NCBI RefSeq assembly: GCF_000835495.1
Contig: NW_015622544.1
Span: 3,748,855 to 3,812,854, forward strand
Source of the DNA: Cladophialophora immunda
Taxonomy: Eukaryota; Ascomycota; Eurotiomycetes; Chaetothyriales; Herpotrichiellaceae
Length of the DNA stretch: 64,000 bases
Direction of reading: 5' to 3'
A model generated the notes under the pieces. The model had not been told where the DNA came from and searched no databases. It saw only the letters and a list, made by a program, of their open reading frames with translations. Positions within the stretch are counted from its first letter, which is position 1, and every line of letters begins with the position of its first letter. The translations under genes were made by a program, and so were the position numbers. Shown here piece after piece: positions 43,769 to 55,265 of this stretch.

Positions 43769-44365
43769 CGTCAAGCTTTGCCCAAGCCAGCGGCCTCCGC
43801 AGCCTCGGACTAGAGACTATTTGAGCCTTTTGGGTGGAGTGATCGGAGTGTGGTAGTGTCGCCTTCAGACATCCGACACATCCTATCTCCATGGTCGTGA
43901 TGGGTGGTGTATGGGCTCCTGAGCTCCACGATTGCTCATCAGGCGTGCCTCTTTACATCTCAGAAATGCTCCTCGTGCCCTGAATGTGTCAACCAATGTA
44001 ACCTTGGGCAGCTGTGGATGGACATTCCAGAAAAGCCTTGGAATGCTGACGGAACGGGAACTCCCGATGTTTGTGAATTGTGAACAACGCCACCAGATGC
44101 TCATCTACTTGTAGGAGCGATGACACAAAAGCTCCATCTCACCATGCTTCGCAGGTCGGCGGCATCGACTCGCATGGTCGTGCATGGTCGTACATGGCGT
44201 GGTTTGGGCGTCAATATGAAGATAAGACAGTGAGAGGCAGTGGAATGATTGCAGTTAATCGTATTCGGGTGTTACTTGGGTAGACTCAACGCCAAAAATC
44301 AGTCGCCCATGTTCTACACGTGACTAAGCTGCTCACCCTCGGCTCACCTTCTGCTCCCGAAGCCC
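43769..44365. other. Intergenic region, 0.6 kb
   Basis: Upstream of the transporter leader ORF. Short frames only; nothing recognised. Confidence 0.45.
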
Positions 44366-44983
44366 TCACATTGGGAACATACTGCGCCAGTCAGCGGGCA
44401 AAACACAGTTCAAGTAGATGCTCATAGCCGCACATACTCTGTTCTCCTCTGGCGGCATTGGGCTGCCATCTCCCCGATCCCATCCAAGCATCGCCTGGGT
44501 AGCTGGAATAGCTCCGAGCATCTGTGAGTCTGCCAGTAGCCTTGTCGGCCCACAATTCGTTCCATTTCTCCCATGCACTGCTTGACTTGAAGGAGTGCGA
44601 CTAGACTTCGGTGTGAGCGTCCTCGAACTGGATGCTGGCGTGAACGAAGACTGTCCTGATCTTAAAAGGGCGACATTGCGATTCAACGAAGGAGTCGTGC
44701 CCCAGCTCTGCAACGAACTTGGACTGGTGAAGCCAACGACACCGTCTGAGCTGGTGTTCCAAGTCGACGGGTCCCCAAAATAGTGATCGAATTCCCCCCC
44801 AATCGATGGCCAACTGATCCCCACACTCCTCGCCTTGGGACATTGTGTGCTTGTTTCTAGCTGCACTGCACAGTGGCACGTCACAGATAGCTGAGCGAAG
44901 AGGATCGCATACATATGGACCTGCAACTTCGATATAAGAAGCCGATGCTCTTCTTGATTTACGGAAACAAAACAGCAAGCCAT
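44366..44983 (-). CDS. Hypothetical Ser/Thr-rich protein, weakly supported
   Basis: A 205-codon frame with a true ATG. The N-terminal 45 residues are moderately hydrophobic (HMYAILFAQLSVTCHCAV); the centre is Ser/Thr/Pro-rich (TPASSSRTLTPKSSRTPSSQ). No domain recognised. The length is somewhat more than expected by chance, but there is no TATA box or splice evidence. It may be an orphan gene or a spurious frame in a GC-rich spacer. Confidence 0.3.
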   Translation of the reverse strand: MACCFVSVNQEEHRLLISKLQVHMYAILFAQLSVTCHCAVQLETSTQCPKARSVGISWPSIGGEFDHYFGDPSTWNTSSDGVVGFTSPSSLQSWGTTPSLNRNVALLRSGQSSFTPASSSRTLTPKSSRTPSSQAVHGRNGTNCGPTRLLADSQMLGAIPATQAMLGWDRGDGSPMPPEENRVCAAMSIYLNCVLPADWRSMFPM

Positions 44984-45466
44984 ATGTTAGGCTTCTGGGC
45001 CCCTCACGAGACGCCGACAGGCCTGCGAGCGTCTTGGCAGATCGCCTCAGTCAGGACCTGTCCATGAGGCATCGTTCGTACCTCGTAGGTAACCACCAAC
45101 GCCATCAGTATCCATGGCTTGTAGACGAAGGGGTCAAGGCAATCCGCTGTCTCGACTGGGCAGACTAGTTTGCAATTAGTGCCGGCATATGGTAGCTAGC
45201 GCGACCCGGCGAAGTGATGATGGCTGCCGGTCGCGCTGTCATTGGATGGCCTCCGTCATACCGATCCTATTCCGTCAAAGAAATCCGAGCGTGGATTTTG
45301 ATTGGGCAGTGAACCAAATGTGAAGAGCGACTGAAAGACGACCGAAAGACGGGTGAAAGATCACGACAGAGAACACGTCGAAATGATTTTTGTCCTGATT
45401 GCTGCAACTACCACTATATTGTTGACTTGGTCCCCCTTGCTTCTTCCTGTTACAACGACAGCGGCC
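44984..45466. other. Intergenic region, 0.5 kb
   Basis: Upstream of the acetyltransferase. It includes an in-frame upstream ATG at 45383 that would add 28 hydrophobic residues to the acetyltransferase. Confidence 0.5.
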
Positions 45467-46282
45467 ATGTATCCCCCGAGTCCTCCGCTAGGGTCTCTCC
45501 GCCTTGCCAACATCTCTGACCTTCCTCGCATTGCTGTGGTAGCGACAGCCGGCTTCTACTATTCACCAGTCTTTGGTTGGGAGCGTCCTTGTCACCGCAA
45601 TTTCCCCCAAGACACCTACCGTTCGTACCAGAGCATGTTTGCCGAAGCCATTCGAGATCCAGAGTACATCGCTCTTGTTGCCGAAGACAAGTATGAGGTC
45701 GACGAGAGTGAACGCACGCAGGCCATCATCGAGCCCGGCGACGACTACACTGTTCCAGAGCCAGGGTCAAAAGTGATCGTGGGCGTGGCGACTTGGAAGC
45801 TGGAGCCTGGGTCCGCTCACAAAGGGCAGTACATGGACACAGATGACGACAAGTCACCGAACAAACCTATCTTTGATGGCGGTCAAGGTCGGGACAAGAG
45901 CCCCTACCATGCGAAGCTGCTGGACGACAAGTGCGAGGCGGCAGAAGAGAAGTAATGACATACACTGTTTGTGGGCAGGACAGATACTAACCCTGTCTCC
46001 AGGTATTTTGAGGGACATCAGCTGGTTGACATGCTTGTGGTTCACCCTGCCTCCTGGCGCCGTGGTCATGGGACAGCTCTGCTGAATTGGGGCATGGAAC
46101 TGGGGAGTTTGGATCTCGTCAAGCAAGGAGTCATTGCCGCCGACATGGGAGAAAAGCTATACCTGTCAAAAGGCTACAAGAAGCTTGACAATGTCATTGT
46201 CACCGATGAAAATGATGCGGAAAAAGGTGTGAAGGTTGGGATTCTGGAATTTGTCCCCAGTAAATCAACACCGGAATTGTAG
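45467..46282 (+). CDS. GNAT-family N-acetyltransferase
   Basis: Acetyl-CoA-dependent N-acetyltransferase of the type common in fungi (mycothiol/GNAT-like single domain); substrate unknown. Exons are 45467-45951 and 46003-46282, with a 51-bp intron at 45952-46002 (donor GTAATG, branch TACTAAC, acceptor CCAG), giving 254 aa. N-terminal LGSLRLANISDLPRIAVVA and the FGWERP segment are conserved in the fungal subfamily. Motif A with the pyrophosphate loop is LVVHPASWRRGHGTALLNW, just after the splice. The C-terminal half ends with a GYKKLD strand. I prefer ATG 45467 (context GCGGCCATG). ATG 45383 is also in frame and would add a hydrophobic 28-residue leader. Confidence 0.88.
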
Positions 46283-47061
46283 GTCACACATTGAGTCAGA
46301 CTCTGGACCGGTACTCAGTCCGCAAACAGAGCTGCCCATGGGAAAGCAACAAAGCTCACCAACAAGCAAGCTCATCGGCAAAGCCTACAATATCTCAGCC
46401 AGTATCAGGTACAAGTGCCATAGCCTTCTCTTAGTATTTGGGCAATGTGTCTTGTTTTAGCTTCACCTTAAGCAAGAAACAAGCTTTCAACCAGATTTTC
46501 CCAACTCCGCAATTAAAGACCATGATCTTGCATTCTGAATCTGCTCGCTCACTTGATGATAGACTCAGCCCGTCCTAGTACAAGCATTGAAGGCCAAAGG
46601 CAAATCGGAAGTTTTGGTTGCAGCAACCCAAAAACGTGGCGCTGCAAGGCTTCGGCCAGTCAGAGTTTCACACCCTCAGTACAAGCCTCAACCGGCGACA
46701 GAATGAGGCGACCGAGAGTCAAAGCCGTGCCCTAAGCTGCGGCAATGAACTTGGCGGCACTTGAAGTCACAGGCGTTGAGATCGTGCTATCCTCGGGAAG
46801 TGGATCGACTGGTCGAAGCCTAGTTGACCGGCGACGAGTCGAGTTCTCCTAATGGCTTCCCAGCAGGTATCTTGACGGAGAACAGAACAAACTGTCGACC
46901 TGGTCAATGTGTAGGCCCAAACGGCGACAAGATCTCCTGCCCTGTTGAGAGGTTTAAGAGAGGGCAACGCCGGCCAGATACGGCGTGTTTCTCAAATACA
47001 ATTTCTTGCAGCATTGCGAAAGTGTTTCTCATAAAGCCCAAAGCTGTTTACTGTAACTCAG
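46283..47061. other. Intergenic region, 0.8 kb
   Basis: Downstream of the acetyltransferase. A plus-strand frame from about 46824 is open for 104 codons but begins at TTG and shows no domain. It may belong to upstream exons of the cryptic gene at 47062. Confidence 0.4.
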
Positions 47062-47444
47062 ATACCATCGAGCGTCAACCAAGGCAACCACAGCAATTCC
47101 GGTGCCCCAGACCAGCAACAGCAACAAAACAACAATAGCAGTGCAGCAGCGTCCGAAAAACCCCGAGATACGCATGGGGGTCCGGTGTCAAATCGCACAA
47201 CGGCCGAGCAGCGACCACTTTCCGGGAAGGTACTGAAGACAATACCTCAGGATCTTGATGCAAAGGTGACTGAGCGCAAGTGAGGCAACGTGTGGGCCGA
47301 TCAGATGGCATCTCGCTTCCGAACTTCACGAAAGCATTGGCCTTGCGACCCCTTCCAATTGACACGTCATTCCCGTTCAGGCGATTCAGACTTGAGAGTC
47401 GCTTTGAGCGTGCCGTGAACGAGTTCGAACAGATGACAACAGAG
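47062..47444 (+). CDS. Cryptic coding exons of an unrecognised gene
   Basis: Two plus-strand segments read as protein when spliced. Exon A is about 47062-47279 and contains a QQQQQNNNSSAAA tract and PLSGKVLKTIPQDLDAKV. Exon B is 47381-47444 (RFRLESRFERAVNEFEQMTTE). The intron at 47280-47380 has donor GTGAGG and acceptor TTCAG and is in phase. Exon B ends at a strong donor, GTACGT. Neither a start nor a terminal exon could be fixed; acceptors near 47515 and 47551 are both possible. The Gln/Asn tract resembles linkers in fungal regulatory proteins. It may be a real multi-exon gene or the remains of one. The gene is convergent with the Clr5 gene. Confidence 0.35.
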
Positions 47445-47910
47445 GTACGTCATGGCAATGGGAGCAAAGAATGGTCTGGCTCATCATGATGGAGTAGGTC
47501 TTAGAGTTCTTGTCTCAGAGAGTGGCTCCAACGAACAGCATTTCGAAACTAGGATGGCACCGTCGTGCTCGAGGCAGAACCATCATGAACGAAGGCTGGG
47601 CGCACTTTCTGAGCCGATTTCGACCGTGAAGGACGATCCTTTCGGGGTTGATGCCAGATTGAGGGTCGAATGGTCCTTGGGCTGAACAAAACATGGTCAG
47701 ATTTCGAATTCGGGGTAGCCGTATTCATCTGTTGACCCCAGTACTGTGTGGATCTTGTCCTCAGTAGTTTGTCGTGATCCATTACTCAGTTTTTATCTGA
47801 AGCATCAAAGTTGTCGATATGATTTCAGTGTACCTTGCTAGGTATCAAGGTCAAGACTTGCACTTTTCTTCGAGAATTAGCTTCCCACATTGCTCTGAAA
47901 TAAGAGTCAA
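47445..47910. other. Intergenic region, 0.5 kb
   Basis: Between the cryptic exons and the Clr5 gene 3' end. It may hold the last exon of the cryptic gene. Otherwise featureless. Confidence 0.4.
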
Positions 47911-49089
47911 TCAGCGACTTCCTGAGAACTGTGCCTCATCCCGCCGGCCCAGCCGCATCAGGCAATCTTCCAGGCGCGACAGGAGCGCAGCGTTATGTAG
48001 TGAGTCAAGAGCATCAAGCTTGCTGACGGTAGTCAGGACCTGATGTATGGCATGCCTTGCTCGCTCATCCTGCCGGCTACGCAGTGCAGCATCAATTTGT
48101 ATAGAAAGTGCTGTAAGGAGGCCAAGGTCCCTAGAGTGAGCGTTGGGAGCTTGTCGAGTGCGTTCCAGGATCTTCTCGGCAAGGACAAAAGCACCTTCGA
48201 TATCACTGTTCTCAACAAAGATATTGAAGGCCATGGCCCGCAGATATTCCATAGAAGTTGGACTTGAGATTCCATTTTCGCGGTCGCTATCGTCCAGAAG
48301 TCTCCTGAGACCCGATCCTGGTCTTTCAGAGCCTCGCATATCTGTCTTCAGCTCCGCAGCTCGGGATGATCTGCAATAGTTTTCTCCCTCATTACAGAGC
48401 CACATCCGAGCCTCATAGGCCCCTGTAATGTAATTCCGGAGTATTGAACGGAAAAGTTCATACAGCGCAAGAGTGTCGGCCTGATCTGGGGACGCCTCGA
48501 GGAGCAAAGACAGTCTTTCGTGGTGAGGCTCCGTAGACGTTGGCCACGGTTCCAGCAACGAGGACCCATTGATATCGTCGTCCGCAAGCCAAGCTGGCAC
48601 AGGTGTCACGCATTCGAGGCCGTCGGGCGTTGGGGAACGTGACATACGGTTCGGGTATGCCTGAGCTGCTTTGGCGCCGCTTCTTTTGGCATGCCGCATC
48701 AGAGCATCCATGTCAACTTCCCGACCGCTAATGAAAAACTTTGTATGCTTTCCATCGGCGAGGCGCTGGCTTTGCTTTCGAAGTATAGCCAGCGTCATTC
48801 TCTTGTTGTTATTCTTGTTGAGTTTCCACTTTGCGAGCCGTCTCTTGTACATCTGTGACCTGCCTCAGTCTGAGCATTAGCACCATCAACATAGGGATTA
48901 GTACCCCCACGTGGCTTTGAAGCCGTACATGGCTTCTATGATCAAAATCACTTCTTTCAGGCTCCTTCTTTGTGTAACATAGAGCCTTTCGATGTCTTCA
49001 CGCCGACCCTCCCAGTCAGCGTCTGATGGAATGAATTGAGAGTCTGAAGAGTGGCCATCAACAACTAGAGAGTACAGCCGAGCGTCCAT
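47911..49089 (-). CDS. Clr5-domain protein
   Basis: The Clr5 domain is a short N-terminal helical module named after an S. pombe silencing factor and frequent in filamentous fungi. Exons are 49089-48905 and 48859-47911, with a 45-bp intron at 48904-48860 (donor GTACTA, branch GCTAATG, acceptor GCAG), giving 377 aa. The domain is about 24-76. It starts at SDADWEGRREDIERLYVTQR, continues LKEVILIIEAMYGFKATWG, and across the splice reads QMYKRRLAKWKLNKN. The intron cuts the domain just before the YKRR element. The C-terminal part is helical with paired-helix spacing, like the TPR-like tails of many Clr5 proteins. A nuclear regulatory role is inferred from the family; targets unknown. Confidence 0.87.
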
Positions 49090-49879
49090 GGTCGAGAAGA
49101 TTGCCTTCGGATAAGGATGATGTTCTGGACACGGAAGCTGGCCTACTTAAACCTGCAAGGATAAGATAGATACTACAGAACTATCCGAGGCCATTAATTC
49201 CATGCATCGTTGTTGCCAGGAATGGAGAGAAGAGAACCACGCACAAGAAATATAAGGCAGCAACGTGGGGGCAGAGATTGGACGGGTTCATCGAGGCTTA
49301 TCTGAAACAGATGTCTGGCTGAAAGGCAGGTGTAGCCGATCGCAGAGAGCCAGATTAAGCCCCCTTGTAGGGTCAGGGTGCTGCTCAGGGTGACGCTCAG
49401 GATGTTGCTCAATTGAAGCTCAGGTCAAAGCGGCCTTCGCCCACCCTCCAGGATCAAACTGTGTATGCCAATTAGCTTTTTCGTTCTCGCGTAATCTAGG
49501 TACCTATGCGTCCAGTGCCTCCTAGGATATCCATCACGTCCTCTTCCGACGGCTAATAATACAACAATGCCGCAACACCACAGTCTTCATTCGCGTGTTC
49601 GGGTATCGTTTCTAGGTGAAGCATTCCTTCGTTGAGAGACCCCACCATGATACCACCTTTTCGCCTTTATGAGGCTCTAGGACGGGGATTGTTCGCAGGT
49701 GGCGTTGGAGCCCGGGGTCGAGATTCAATTTGGTAGGGCCGCACGATCCTTACCAAACGATGTCAGACCTTTGGCGCAGGGCTCGGCGAGCGGAGCGGCG
49801 TTCTCGCTTCCGGGGTCCGGGTCTGGGGCGTTTGAGCTTGGGATCGCGACGGCGTTCGTTTCCCATGCTCGGTCTGGCA
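49090..49879. other. Intergenic region, 0.8 kb
   Basis: Clr5 gene promoter and APP1 3' flank. Contains the palindrome TAGGTACCTA at 49497-49506, the same word that is clustered at 8.3-9.1 kb. Confidence 0.5.
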
Positions 49880-51242
49880 CTAGAGACCCAGCAGATTGCC
49901 AACCATACCCGCATGTGCAACGCCGGCTACATGTCTGATGTGATCTGCCAGCTCTTTCGGGTCCACAAACACCCTCCACACCTGGTCAGGAACATCTTTG
50001 AACGCGTCGATGAACCTTTGGTTCTTGTTCTTCGCTTCCATGTGAGGGGCTTCGATAACCTTCCGAATATAGATTGCCTTGATCCAGTCAGGATATTTGG
50101 CGTACATCGCAGCGTATGCCTCCGGGTCAGATTGCGTTGAATCACCGATACAGACGAACTTGCGGTTCGGAAGCCAGGATCGGATCTTTTCGATGCGATC
50201 AGTCTTGTAGTCTTTCACACCCTGAGTGAGAGACTGCAAGAGGCCGCCCAGATACATCCACGAAGAATCTCGCAGAATCAGTGTCCCCTGTGGGTAGTTG
50301 GAGTGGAGGAAGTCGTGGAGGAAGGGGTACAGGTTATACGGCGAAGCTGACAGATAGAACCAGGCCGGAGATTTCAAAGACTCGTTAAGAACCTTGTAGA
50401 ATTCCGGCATTCCTGGTGTAGTCTTGGGGATGTCGGCGAAAGTTGACTGCAGAATACCAGTAGGACTGGAAGTCATGGTCACTTTCACTGTGTCGTCGAT
50501 ATCCGAAATGATACCCCAACCTTCGGGGCCAACAAATCGTGTATTGGATTTCAAGTCTGGGAAGACATCGCCTTCGCTGGTACAGACCACCGTCTTTCCA
50601 TCCGCATCGTCTGCACCACCAGTGAGCAAGGTCTGACTGCTGATTCCATTGGGGTTGGAGGGCCCAAGAACGCGTTTGTGAGGGATTCCAGTCGGACCCG
50701 GGCAGGGAATCTTGATCTGCATTGTGCGGGCAGGAGCAATGGCCATAACAAATGACTTGATGCGTTCTTCGATCCTCTTTCTGGCCGCATCATCAACGCC
50801 AGCCTTGCCGTCCAACCCGACCAAGTCGGCGATGGAACTAACATATTTGGTCAAGTCCTTGCGGCCTTCACGGAAAAAACAGGCCACAAATTCCGCTTGC
50901 CAAGGCTGCACAGAGTCTTTTCCCGGCTTGATCGGTCGGTATGCTGTGTTGTCCAGGAGCCATACTATGTTGTCCTTGGGGTCCGCTTTCTTGCCGAAGG
51001 GGTTCTTCGAACCGAAGAGACCTAGTTTGCAAAGTCAGTGGCTTCTCTCTCTACAACACTGGGATTCCTGACATACTAGTGCCTTTGTCGATGAAGCTCA
51101 TCTCGGTCTTGCTCCAGCGTTTGGGTAGTTTGGCCTCGATGGTTTCAAAATTGGCATCTTTGCGAGATTGGGTTTCGAGAGCGGATTCGTTGACCTTTTG
51201 ATCGACGAGGTCCATGATTGACTTGTCCTTTCCCTTGGGCAT
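49880..51242 (-). CDS. App1-type phosphatidate phosphatase (DUF2183 family)
   Basis: In yeast App1 dephosphorylates phosphatidate at cortical actin patches, linking lipid metabolism to endocytosis. This gene encodes a shorter filamentous-fungal member. Exons are 51242-51077 and 51021-49880, with a 55-bp intron at 51076-51022 (donor GTATGT, branch CTGAC, acceptor CTAG), giving 435 aa. The haloacid-dehalogenase-like catalytic motif DIDDT (DxDxT) is at about 229-233 within GWGIISDIDDTVKVT. Further conserved blocks are SPAWFYLSASPYNLYPFL, GTLILRDSSW and the FVCIGDSTQSDPE segment. The N-terminus (MPKGKDKSIMDLV) has no signal peptide. The gene is divergent from MSH2 across 0.86 kb. Family assignment firm; substrate inferred from yeast. 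Confidence 0.9.
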
Positions 51243-52105
51243 GATGGAAAAGGTCCTAAGGATGACTGGTCCAAGTGACTGTGGGATGAGTCGAGCTCGT
51301 GATAAAGCAGAATGATAACGATAATGTGCCAAATACCAAATAAGCGGCTGGACGGGCCTGTGATGGGGAATGGGTGAGATGGGCAAAGGGGAAAATCGAC
51401 GCAAAGAAGGAAACGAGAGAGAAGCAGGCAGCTTCATGGCACCTGATCAACCAGAGAAGGAGCAACAAGTAGTCAGATACTCAGCAAGAAGGCACGAGGC
51501 TGGTCATGTAGACGGCGAGACGGGTAGCAGGAGAGGATGGTTGTCAGCAGGAGCAAGGCCACACGGCAATCAGGTCGGCCTCAACAAAGACCGTCATAGG
51601 CTGGTCCAACGAGTTCTCGTGCCTGATGCAGAAGATCGTTCATAACTGACTTGAAGCGTCAAGAGGTCGAAGCCACAGAAATGAGGGCAGAAACAGGCTG
51701 CAGGTCCTTGGCCAAGTCTACAAACCTGAAACATCCTCATGATCGGGGTAGATCCGATGGTGACGGAGGAGCGTGATCTCTGCTCGGGAACGAGTGTTGG
51801 CGGGTAATACTGACCATAGGGACGCCTAACAAGGGGAAGGGGATAGAGCCTCGAGCCCTATTGGCCTCACCAGCCGTAGCTTGAGGCCTACAAGTAGGTA
51901 GTGAGCCTAGTGCTAAGCCCTGCCCCCCGGAGAACCAGCTGGCTAGCTAGGCCGGCTGCCTGTGGGGAGGAGAGCCCATCTCGCGTGTTAAAGTGCCAAG
52001 ATTTCGTGTTGACGCGTGAATCGCGTTGACGTGGGCTGCTAAAGGTTTGTTCTCGAAAGTTCACTCTCCAACAGCCTGCGCTTTCACCCATTAGCCCAAG
52101 CAAAG
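51243..52105. other. Divergent APP1/MSH2 promoter region
   Basis: About 0.86 kb between two divergent starts. Near MSH2 it contains ACGCGT (listed separately) with CGCGT-like words at about 51981 and 52021. No TATA box seen close to either gene. Confidence 0.55.
52012..52017. promoter_or_regulatory. MCB-like element ACGCGT upstream of MSH2
   Basis: Perfect ACGCGT palindrome 89 bp before the MSH2 start, flanked by two TCGCGT words. In yeasts, MluI cell-cycle boxes bind the MBF complex and drive G1/S expression of replication and repair genes. Function here is inferred. Confidence 0.45.
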
Positions 52106-54975
52106 ATGGCGTCTAGACCTGAGCTCAAGGTATGGTTCTCCCCCCTGCTGTATAGATACTCTCACTGACAACAAAAACAAAGGTCGACGACGAGACCGGA
52201 TTCATTCGTTCGTTCCGTTCCCTCCCACCGAGATCGGACGGAAACAATACTATCCGTGTCTTTGATCGGGTCGACTGGTATTCAGCGCATGGAGAAGATG
52301 CCGAGTTTATTGCGCGAACCGTCTACAAGACGACTGCTGTTATCAGAAACCTCGGTCGAAGCGACAATGCTTTGCCCAGCGTCACAATGTCAACCACCGT
52401 TTTCCGAAACCTCCTTCGAGAAGCGCTGTTCAAGCTAGGCAAAAGAGTAGAGATCTGGGAGGCAAGTGGCAAAGGACAATGGAAACTCGCCCGTCAAGCT
52501 AGTCCCGGCAACTTGCAAGCTGTTGAAGAAGAGCTGGGTTCAGGTATGGATAGCCAAGGCGACAGTGCCCCCATAATCCTGGCTGTTAAGGTCAGTACCA
52601 AAGCCGGCGAGGCCAGAAGTGTGGGCGTTTGCTTTGCAGATGCCAGTGTCCGAGAACTTGGCGTCAGCGAGTTCTTGGACAATGATCTCTATTCCAACCT
52701 CGAAAGTCTTCTTATTCAGTTGGGCGTCAAAGAGTGTATTGTGGCAGGCAGCCTCCAGAAAAAGGATCCCGAACTGGTCAAGATCCAACAAATTGCCGAT
52801 TCGTGTGGTATCGCCATTTCTGAGAGATCTGCTGCCGATTGGGGAACGAAGGACATCGAACAAGACCTAGCCAGGCTTCTGAAGGGCGAAAATGCAATGG
52901 GACTCCTGCCTCAGACGGACCTCAAACTGGCAATGGGGAGCGCAGCTGCACTCATCAAGTATTTGGGTGTCATGACAGACCCCAGCAATTTTGGACAATA
53001 CCGACTATACCAGCACGACCTTGGACAGTACATGAAACTGGACGCGGCTGCACTCAGAGCTCTGAACCTCATGCCTGGCCCGCGAGACGGCGCGAAAAGT
53101 ATGAGCTTGTTTGGTCTGCTCAACCACTGCAAAACCCCGATCGGAGCTCGTCTACTTGCACAGTGGCTGAAGCAACCGCTGATGAGTCTTTCGGAAATCG
53201 AGAAGAGGCAGCAACTAGTGGAGGCTTTCGTCACGGACACTGAACTTCGCCAAACCATGCAAGAAGAACACCTTCGCTCGATCCCCGACCTTTACCGCCT
53301 GGCCAAGAAATTCCAGCGAAAGCGCGCAAACTTGGAGGATGTGGTTCGGGCGTATCAGGTTATCATCCGGCTTCCAGGCTTCATCGAGGCCCTGGAAACT
53401 GTGGTCGACGAGCAGTACCAAATGCCCTTAGAAGCACAGTATACGTCAAAACTGAAAGAGTTATCTAGCTTTCTAGGGAAATTGGCTGAAATGGTCGAGA
53501 CCACTGTGGACCTCGAAGCTCTGGACCGCCATGAGTTCATTATCAAACCAGAGTTTGATGAGGGTCTCAAGGTAATTCGGGCCAAGCTTGACAAAGTAAA
53601 GCACGCAATGGATGTCGAACATCGTCGGGTCGGAAAGGATCTTAGTCAGGAGCTCGACAAGAAGCTCTATCTGGAGGCCCACAAAGTCCATGGGCATTGT
53701 TTCCGGCTCACGCGCAATGAAGCGGGTTGCATCCGAAACAAGAAGGATTACAAGGAAATATCGACACAAAAGAACGGTGTTTACTTTACGACGAATGCAC
53801 TGGCGGAGTTAAGGAGGGAGCACGATCAACTCTCAGGGTCTTACAATCGAAAACAGTCGTCACTGGTGTCAGAGGTCGTTCAAGTAGCGTCATCGTACAC
53901 GCCAGTCATTGAACAGCTTGCCGCCATCATCGCCCATCTCGATGTGGTGGTGAGTCTGGCACATACTTCTGTCCATGCTCCGACAGCATACGTCCGCCCG
54001 AAGATGCATGCACGAGGCACGGGGGATACCATCTTAAAAGAAGCACGTCACCCTTGCATGGAAGCTCAGGACGACATCAATTTTATCACCAATGACGTCG
54101 AATTTAGGCGAGACAGCTCCCGGTTTCTCATCATCACCGGTCCGAATATGGGCGGTAAATCGACATACATTCGCACAATCGGCTGCATTGCTCTGATGGC
54201 TCAGATTGGCTGTTTCGTGCCCTGCGCGGAAGCAGAGCTGACCATTTTTGATTGTGTACTCGCTCGTGTCGGAGCATCAGATTCTCAACTCAAAGGCGTC
54301 TCAACCTTCATGGCGGAAATGCTTGAAACTGCAAACATCCTGAAAAGTGCCACCAGAGACTCGCTGATCATCATTGATGAGCTAGGTCGAGGCACAAGCA
54401 CCTATGACGGCTTCGGGCTTGCATGGGCCATCAGCGAAGAAATCGTCGGTCAGATTGGCGCGTTTGGGTGTTTTGCCACTCACTTCCACGAGCTGACTGC
54501 TCTGGCGGACAAGTACCCGAATGCGGTCAAGAACCTTCATGTTGTTGCCTTTGTGGGGGACCAGGACCAGGATGTTGCCATGACCAATGGTGAGGGGGGC
54601 ACCAGTGCCTCGAACAAACGAAGGGAGGTCACTTTGTTGTACAGAGTCGAACCCGGCATAAGTGACCAGAGCTTCGGCATCCACGTTGCTGAGCTTGTAA
54701 GATTTCCAGACAAGGTGGTCAGCATGGCGAGAAGAAAGGCAGAGGAGCTGGAAGACTTCACGAGTGCGAATGCTGAACCGAAGGAGAGTGAATACTCGAA
54801 GGAAGACGCAGATGAAGCCAGCCGACTGTTGAAGGCAATGCTACAGAATTGGAAGGAGCAGGTCGAAGGGAAGGATATGACCAAGGACGAAAAATTACGG
54901 CTGATGAGAGAAATGGTCAAGGGTGACGAGAAGCTGATGAAGAATCCCTTCTTCCAAACTGTACAAACACTGTGA
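52106..54975 (+). CDS. MSH2: DNA mismatch repair protein Msh2
   Basis: MutS homologue that pairs with Msh6 or Msh3 to recognise mismatches and small loops in the nucleus. Exons are 52106-52129 (only eight codons, MASRPELK) and 52183-54975, with a 53-bp intron at 52130-52182 (donor GTATGG, branch CTGAC, acceptor AAAG). This gives 938 aa, the standard length. The tiny first exon supplies the expected N-terminus; the longest uninterrupted ATG frame would start about 70 residues too late. All MutS domains are present. The ATPase has Walker A GPNMGGKST at about 661-669, Walker B IIIDELGRGTS at about 735-745 and the conserved ATHFHELT. The C-terminus carries the dimerisation helices. The divergent neighbour is APP1. 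Confidence 0.97.
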
Positions 54976-55265
54976 AGCCAAAACACAGGCGGGACTGGTT
55001 TGCTACTGTAAGCATAGTGGCATGAGCGTGGTGTTATGGAGTTACTGTCTGCGTATCGCTTCAACCAGTTGTTATGGAACATCTGTGCTCTTGACAGTGG
55101 ACGAAAAAGAAGGGCATGTGGGCTTCTGTGACGTCTAATTTCGGATTTGAGAAGCCTCAAGAGACCTATTCCTTGATTACATGTAGAGAACCTGTATGCC
55201 ATATTTTTTTTCCTCATTCCAAATCCTGGCCTGAATGCAAACATACACTGCAGTCCGGAGCCCGC

